Position numbers and translations under genes: made by a program | Notes under the pieces: model-generated | What the model was told of the DNA's origin: nothing | Databases searched by the model: none | Seen by the model: the letters and a program-made list of their open reading frames with translations, nothing else | In this document: one piece after another, positions 57,842 to 64,000 of the stretch | How positions within the stretch are numbered: the stretch's first letter is position 1 | How the letters are laid out: each line of letters starts with the position of its first letter | Assembly: GCA_033439265.1 (NCBI GenBank) | Contig: JAVTVX010000019.1 | Span: forward strand, 17,386,039 to 17,450,038 | Direction: 5' to 3' | DNA length: 64,000 nucleotides | Origin: Dillenia suffruticosa | Taxonomy: Eukaryota > Streptophyta > Magnoliopsida > Dilleniales > Dilleniaceae

Positions 57842-59060
57842 AAAACTTGTTATGGGATTTAACATCACGAATTTGAACAAATATACCTTAGTCAAATATT
57901 GTGTATAGTGGTAAAATCAAGTATTGTTCATACGAGGATATATTGTATTACCAATTATGAACTAACGAATGTAAATTGGACAAATCAAATCACAAATAAA
58001 GATATTAAAAATTACAAAAATATTAATGGATTAAAATCTAAGAATAAAAAAACACTAGGATATCAATTTTATCTATTTTTAATCTTTTACATAACCAAAA
58101 AATTTTAAATCTTTTGAGTTTATTGACTAAAGAATTATTGTTGATGATGGGCAAGGTCCATCAATGATTGATAGGCCATTCCCCTTATTTATCTCTTGAT
58201 CTCTTATTCCACTAATCCATTATTATTAATTCATTAAGGACATAAACTTCCCAGTTCTTTGTCTTATTAGCACAGGTGTTCGTCAATGACGAAAGCCGAA
58301 GAACTTAAGACTCGAGTTGAGAGATTTCCTAAAATTAAATTACACTCAATGGTCATTCAATTTTGATAAAATTGGATTGCATTAAGTTTTGTGGAAAAAT
58401 TTAATATAGGGTTTCCCTTAAATTCCCACACATAAAATTTATTTTCAATCAATTTCATAATTTTATATAGATTTTATTATTACGGACTAATATCAAGCAA
58501 TTATATTGGTCATATATGCAATCAAACTCAAATCATACAAAATGTGGATCAAAACTTTTTGAAATATTACGATCAACAATAAATTCTTATCACTCAATAA
58601 TCATGCCAATAAATATTAATAGAAAGAAATAAATTTAATCTATGTAATTAATTAAAAATAAAATGCATCAAGTCCCAGAAACAAAAACAATTAGTTGACA
58701 TTATAAAGAAAAAATGAGAAAATAAAAGAAAACGTTATGACTCTTTTGCACAAGAAGATCGTGGAAATCACGACCTCCAATAATGGCTATTAGGGTTCAT
58801 GAAAAGAAAGAAAAGATGTGTGAAAGATAATAATGTTTTTTGCCCTGGGATGCGTCTTACTTATAGGATTAAAACCATAAATTAACAAGGAATTGTAAAC
58901 TTTTAGAAAATTTAGTTTTTCACTTTGATTTGAAAACTTGTTTTTGTTGTGATGATAAAAATCTCTTACTTTCTCAATATTTGAAAACTTTCCTGTTATC
59001 TTTTATTTTGAAAACTCCTAAACTTATTAGTTCTTTAATCCTGAAAATCACTCATTGGTT
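57842..59060 (-). repeat. Probable 5' LTR of the Athila-like element
   Basis: Inferred only from the primer site: an LTR must start at about 57842 and extend right. The block AACTTGTTATGGG at its start resembles the usual AACTTGTTG. No second copy was found, and the right border is unknown. No gene is present in this stretch. Confidence 0.35.
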
Positions 59061-59069
59061 ATCTTCAAT

Positions 59070-59828
59070 TAGTGCCGATTGATGAAACTGAGGGTATTAC
59101 TGTTAAATTAGAGTTATGGAGGGTCACACTGAAATGTAGAGGGTTTAGGTTGAGTAGATTGAAAACTGAGTATATGAAATGTAGGTTTATTGATAGTCAT
59201 CGGAATGATAAATAAACAATTAGATTAGATAGACAATATGTATCTAAAAGTGAACGATTTAGATATCTAGATTTTATCATTCAAAATGATACAAATATAG
59301 ATGGAGATGTGAACTATAGGATTCAAGCGGGTTGGATGAAATGAAGAAGGTATCCGGAGTTCTTTACGATTGCACGATACCACTGTATTTAAAGGAAAAG
59401 TTCTATAAAACTGCGGTTAGACTTGTACTATTGTATGATACTGAGTGTTGAGTTATTAAATAACAAAAAAAACAAAAAATGACCGTAACAGAAATGAAAA
59501 TATTTATGTGGAGGTGTGGCAAAACTATAAGAGATAGAATTAGAAATGAAAAAATTCATAATAAATTAGAAATCAGTTTAATTGTGGATAAGATGCGAAA
59601 GTGTCATTTGAGATAATTTGGGTATATATAAAGAAAACTCAAAAATGCTGTTTAGAATAATTGAGAACTTAAATATATAAGAATCTAGTAAAACATAAAG
59701 GTAAGCCACTAAAAATTTGGATACAATTTATACGTAAAGACATGATAGTGAAGAGTTTAGACGAGAAAATGGCTTTGGATAGGAATGAGTGGCGCAGAAG
59801 AATCCATACAAATTAAACCAATATATTT

Positions 59829-59873
<45 letters not shown>

Positions 59874-59950
59874 TCATTTCCGAATTTGTATATCAAATGG
59901 TCGACCCAAATGTTGGGATTAAGACTGTTTTTTGTTATTGTTGTTGTTAG
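59070..59950 (+). pseudogene. LINE (non-LTR retrotransposon) 3' end: reverse transcriptase C-terminus and tail
   Basis: The plus strand reads [20 protein letters not shown] and KTEYMKCRF (about 59100-59195), SERFRYLDFIIQNDTNIDGD (59243-59310) and NYRIQAGWMK, then decayed pieces corresponding to the MLYGAECWP and RWFGH regions and KPLKIWIQFI. These match the C-terminal third of plant LINE reverse transcriptase proteins. The 3' end has the typical GGTCGACCCAAATGTTGGGATTAAG block followed by a TTGTTGTTG tail near 59940. A (TA)n run (59832-59862) interrupts the 3' UTR. Many stops; 5'-truncated as LINE copies usually are. Confidence 0.85.
59832..59862. repeat. (TA)n microsatellite in the LINE 3' region
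   Basis: About 15 TA units between the last coding remnants and the tail block. Confidence 0.95.
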
Positions 59951-62399
59951 TTATCTTCAATTAGATTCATTGTTCAACATGGACTTGTCTTTCAGTATTA
60001 CAATAATTTCTATCTAATTTTTGAATATGCTCTTAGCTAAATTAACCTATGGACTTTTCACAAAATTTGTAAATCTCGAAATCTAATTTCCAACGCGACA
60101 AGAGTTAGCTCAATCAGATATCAGAATAGAGAGATAAGTCCAAAATACTAATAACTATTTATGTAATCAAAATTTCTTTAAGTAAGTCAAATATTTTTCA
60201 AATCAATATTCAAGAATTTAATTAATGTAATATCATGAAATAAGATTTAAAACAGTTCTAAAATTTATAAATAAATATTAAAATAATATAATTCAAGTGT
60301 AAAAAATTATTATTAAAGGGATGTTTGAAATAAAAGGAGAAAGAATCCCTTTTTATCTTTTTGTGGGTGTGTCCTAATAAAGTGAGAGAGCTTAGGCAAA
60401 CAAAAATGGACAACGCAATTGAAAGCCAAACAGAAATTGGGTTATCCTCCAACCCAAAATATCGAAGATTGTTGACACATGCCTATCTTGCCCAAGCAAA
60501 ATGCACTTTGCCTTTGCCCCTTTTCAAAAGTTCAAATTCTGATTTAGATTAGCCTCGTTCTTTCTCTCTCTCTCTTGTTCCCTTTGACGTGTGTTAGCCG
60601 TGTCTTTGAAATTTCAATCATGATAGTCAAAATCATCAAATCCGACACAAGAGGACTGCTATAAGGTTTGCCCTGCGTCACAGCGCAAATCACACGGAAT
60701 TGCTTTTTATTTTGTTTTATTTAGTTATTTATTTATTTAATTTTACTTTCCCTCCGGGAACTTTTAAGATGACTCTCTCAGTGCGACTTTTGCAGGACCA
60801 GCAAAGCCTAAACCAGGGAGAACCCGTAGCTTGTGTCCAAATTTTACCTTAATTTAACTTTAAATTTACTTATGTGCCAAGATTTTTTTTGCCATTATAA
60901 GAAAATAAAAATAAAGGCCATAACATTTATTGTAGACAAATTTTTGAATGACCATTAAGGTTGACATCATAAAGTTAAATTACACAAGTGTAGGCCTATC
61001 TTATCGCTTCTGAGAGTTTCAACCTCCCCCACCCCCAACCCAAAAAAAAAGACCTAGTAGTCCCGTGGTGATAAGGATATTGTAGGTAAACAATCTTAAA
61101 GACCGGCGTTAAACCCTTTTGAGACTAGGGGCACTGTTTGTCTTTTGAAGTCAATTATTGGTTAACTTATGAAAATGTTCAAAATTCCTTATTCTCCATT
61201 TGGGACGACACCCTTTTTTCTTTAGTGTGACCGAATTTTTTGGCACAAATAACTCGGTGCTTTCTAGAGCCTGCAGCAATCTTTCCCCTGTTTGGATTAA
61301 GTCAGCCAAACAAGTTCTATAATTGGTGCATGGCAAATGTTATGCGAGTGGTGCATGAAAGATATATTATATTTTATATTATATGTGTACATGCTATCAT
61401 AGCAATACAAATAAAAAAAAAAAAAGAGAATATGTTAGAAAATATATTATGTTATTAATTTGATTTTGAGCAAGATTCTCAGTCTATTTGAATTTGGAGC
61501 TGAGCCCGGAGCTGGAGACAAAGTGTCAGAGGTAAAGTTAAAGTCAGAGTCCGAGCGAGTGCAAGGATTGCAAAAACATTCGTTAAGATTTTAGATCCTC
61601 TACGCAGGTTTTCTTCTAAATTCAGATAGTTTTCATTATATTATATCGAATTTAAGAGAATATTAAAAAATATATTATATATCAAAATCAAATTAATTAT
61701 TAATTTTATTTTAATATATACTTGATTTTCTATATTTTATATTTATAATAACTATTTGTATATTTGTGAGAATGACTTTTATATATAAATCCAACTTATT
61801 GTAGTAATATATTGGGATATAGAGTATTAGGAATCATATTATTATATTGTTCTCTGTTTTTAATATGGTGTTTCGTTTTTATATTATTTTTTATTTTTAC
61901 ATAATACTATGTAATCAATTTGATATTTGATATTTAATATTCATATTCATATTATTTTAATTAATTTAATTTTAATATATAATATATTTTTTAATATACA
62001 TGTTGTATGTATGAAGCACTTTCAATATTGATTTTGCTAAATGTGTTTCAAAAAGAAGTTCTTTTGGAGTCCATGGTTTTATAGTGAAGATTTTTTTGAG
62101 CTAAAAGAAAAAAAAAATGTAACATTAACCTTATCTGTTACCTCTCCTTTTTTTTTTTTTTTTTTTTGCCCAAAAAGACATGGTCATAGACACCTGTATT
62201 ATATTTATGGTGACAAATTACAAATAAATAAATTTAATAAATTCATTTTACATATAATAAATTACAAACCATATGACTTCTGACTTCTGAATTTCGCAGG
62301 CAGGTCAAAAGTCTATCATTTATCTAGAATTTGCCACAATAATGAAGTATTATTCTAGATTTTTTCAATAATAATAATAATTGTTGTAACTTACATGTA
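59951..62399. other. Intergenic DNA, no supportable gene
   Basis: AT-rich, with a slightly GC-richer part at 60340-60860 that might be fragmentary former genic DNA. All frames there are short and without known domains. Long A or T runs occur at 61410 and 62140. Confidence 0.55.
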
Positions 62400-62940
62400 T
62401 ATTATGTACAATTTTAATGGAGTAAATTACAAATAATCACTTTTAATATTAAGTAATTGAATATAACTCATGTAATAGTAGGCATAGTAGGAGTGTAAAT
62501 TACATAATAGTGGAGTGAGTGATGGTTACAATTCTCTCCATCACTAATACACTGCTTAATGATATGAGAATCTTGTGCATCTATATATAGGAGTCTCATT
62601 TTTATTTCTTTTAATATATATAATCTTACAAATATTCTATAGAGAGAATATTAGTAAAAAGAAGTGTTCTTTTGGTGCAGTTTTGAATTCAAAAATTTGT
62701 GCAAAATTATTTTGAACCAAATATCAAATCGTTGGATTGTTGTATCCTGAAGGGGACGAGTCAAGAGAATTCTACTGTACCGGTTCTTGAGTTTTTGACT
62801 ACAGTAGGAGACTCAAATCTCCTTAAAGAGAGCGAGATATCCGCGTTTTAACTCGTGATTTTTTGTGCAATTTATCTACATTTTGTAATAAATTATTATT
62901 TTTATTACATTGTTCACTAATAATTTTAAAGAGATCCTCT
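62400..62940 (+). repeat. Probable 5' LTR and leader of the right-edge Copia element
   Basis: A CTATATATAGGAGTCTC block at about 62581 looks like an LTR TATA region, and the leader contains GAAGGGGACGAGTCAAGAGA and GTAGGAGACTCAAATCTCC, which I recall from leaders of this Copia type. LTR borders and primer site could not be fixed. Confidence 0.45.
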
Positions 62941-64000
62941 ATGGAAATTGCACAAGAAAAGCCCGTCAACCAAATTTGAGATCTTAGCAAACCCTTCAAA
63001 TTTCATGATGCTCACTTTAGGAGATGGAAAGGAAAAGTATTGTTCTATCTTAAACTTCCTAAGGTGGCTTATGTTCTCATCGAAAAGAATCCCAGCAAAG
63101 TGAACATTGAAGGCATGTTGGAGAATGAACAAATCAAACACTATGTGCACAATATGAAATGGGTGAGTATAATTACTGGTACTATCTTTTCAATTGCCTT
63201 TTTGATCAATTTTATGATTATTATGAATACACTTACTCTACTGTCAAGAAAATATAGAAAACTTTACAAGTCAAGTACGACACCGAACAAACCAGTGAAA
63301 AGAAGTATGCAGTTAGTCACTTATTTCACTACCAAAAGGATGGACGGAAAATCTATTGTGGATTAAGTGCAAGATTTTCATATGATTGCTCATGAGGTGC
63401 AGTTTGAAAGAGTAAACTTTGGTGACAACTTGATTGTTTTTAGAATCATTAACAAGTTGCACTAACTTGGGGAGAATTTCAAAAGACCTTACGTCACAAA
63501 CAGAAGGACAAGATGCAATGGTTCAAAATACAAATATGGATTCCGCTAAAATAAATTTCATATTCTCAAATAATTTGCCCAATAATTTTCGAAATACATA
63601 TCTAAATCCAAATAAAAATTTTGAGAACAAACATGATAAATCTCACAACAAAAAGAAAAATTTTAATCACAAGAGTAAGAATCATGATCACCCTTCTTAT
63701 AAAAAACTTGGTGTATGTTACATCTATGACAAGAGTATGCATGTTGCTCGAATTTGCAAATTTCGGAAATGTGAGGCTCCAAATCAAGTCAACATTATCG
63801 AAGAACCCTTTGTAGTTGTGGTGACAGATATATTTTTAGTGAAAAATTTTGAAGTATGGTAGGTAGATTCTGGTGCCAATAGACATATCGTTATGACAAA
63901 AAATTGTTCAAAAAATATACTCTTTATGAAGAGACTAAGACTATTACGTTCAGTGATTCTTATACTATTCAAGTTTTGGGGAGTTGTGAGATTGAATTAA
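62941..64000 (+). pseudogene. Copia gag and start of protease, cut by window edge
   Basis: The frame starts at ATG 62941 (MEIAQEKPVNQI then a TGA). It continues KPFKFHDAHFRRWKGKVLFY, typical of this Copia gag, to the stop after KSIVD at 63365. After a frame change, 63434-63862 holds an Asn/Lys-rich tail and the knuckle CYIYDKSMHVARICKFRK, where the second Cys and both Gly of the CX2CX4HX4C pattern are replaced. After a TAG in place of Trp, VDSGANRHIV gives the protease active site (D-S-G). Not functional as read; the rest lies beyond the window. Confidence 0.82.

Noticed and set aside
60340-60860. Former host exon or promoter in a GC-richer stretch
   Set aside because: All frames are short, no splice-compatible protein could be assembled, and no similarity was recognised.

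Overview
The window reads as plant nuclear DNA, most likely from a dicot. It has low GC, long AT-rich intergenic stretches and many GA, CT and TA microsatellites. Plant Copia, Gypsy (chromovirus-like and Athila-like), CACTA, LINE and small hairpin elements are layered on one another. Only two host protein genes can be supported, and both lie on the minus strand in a 6.5 kb island (32230-38699). No bacterial, organellar, CRISPR or operon-type features are present, and the species cannot be named from the sequence.

Layout. 1-1092: 3' end and LTR of a plus-strand Copia element. 3084-10019: a complete minus-strand Copia element of the same kind, with 435 bp LTRs and an ACGCA target duplication. 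10925-13105: a CACTA-like non-autonomous element with symmetric organisation. 13728-14213: a lone LTR-like block. 15187-19763: LTR, primer-binding site, gag and start of protease of a Ty3/Gypsy element, with an intron-like interruption between gag and protease. 20564-24867: an old complete Copia element (TSD CTCTA, plus strand). 25786-30995: another complete Copia element (TSD CTTTG, minus strand).

Gene island. 32230-33513 encodes a 427-residue proline-rich protein with no intron. 36469-38699 encodes a 273-residue DUF4079-family protein, probably plastid-targeted, in four exons; its first intron appears to use a GC donor. The two genes share only strand and neighbourhood, and nothing in the sequence links their functions.

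38700-64000 has no supportable host gene. It holds a TCGAG-rich repeat, several copies of a short SINE-like repeat, a 330 bp hairpin MITE (44825-45154), a head-to-tail LTR array (48504-50683), about 900 bp of degenerate GGTCGAYRTGT motifs (52200-53130), an Athila-like gag-protease remnant (minus, 54900-57240), a LINE 3' end (59070-59950) and the start of a further Copia element running off the right edge.

The best leads are four: the putative intron between gag and protease; a low-divergence Copia element whose coding region is nevertheless wrecked, suggesting it moved in trans; transition-only decay of primer-binding sites and Trp codons; and the symmetric CACTA-like element with two opposed tRNA-like A/B-box modules. 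All coordinates, translations and mismatch counts were made by eye.
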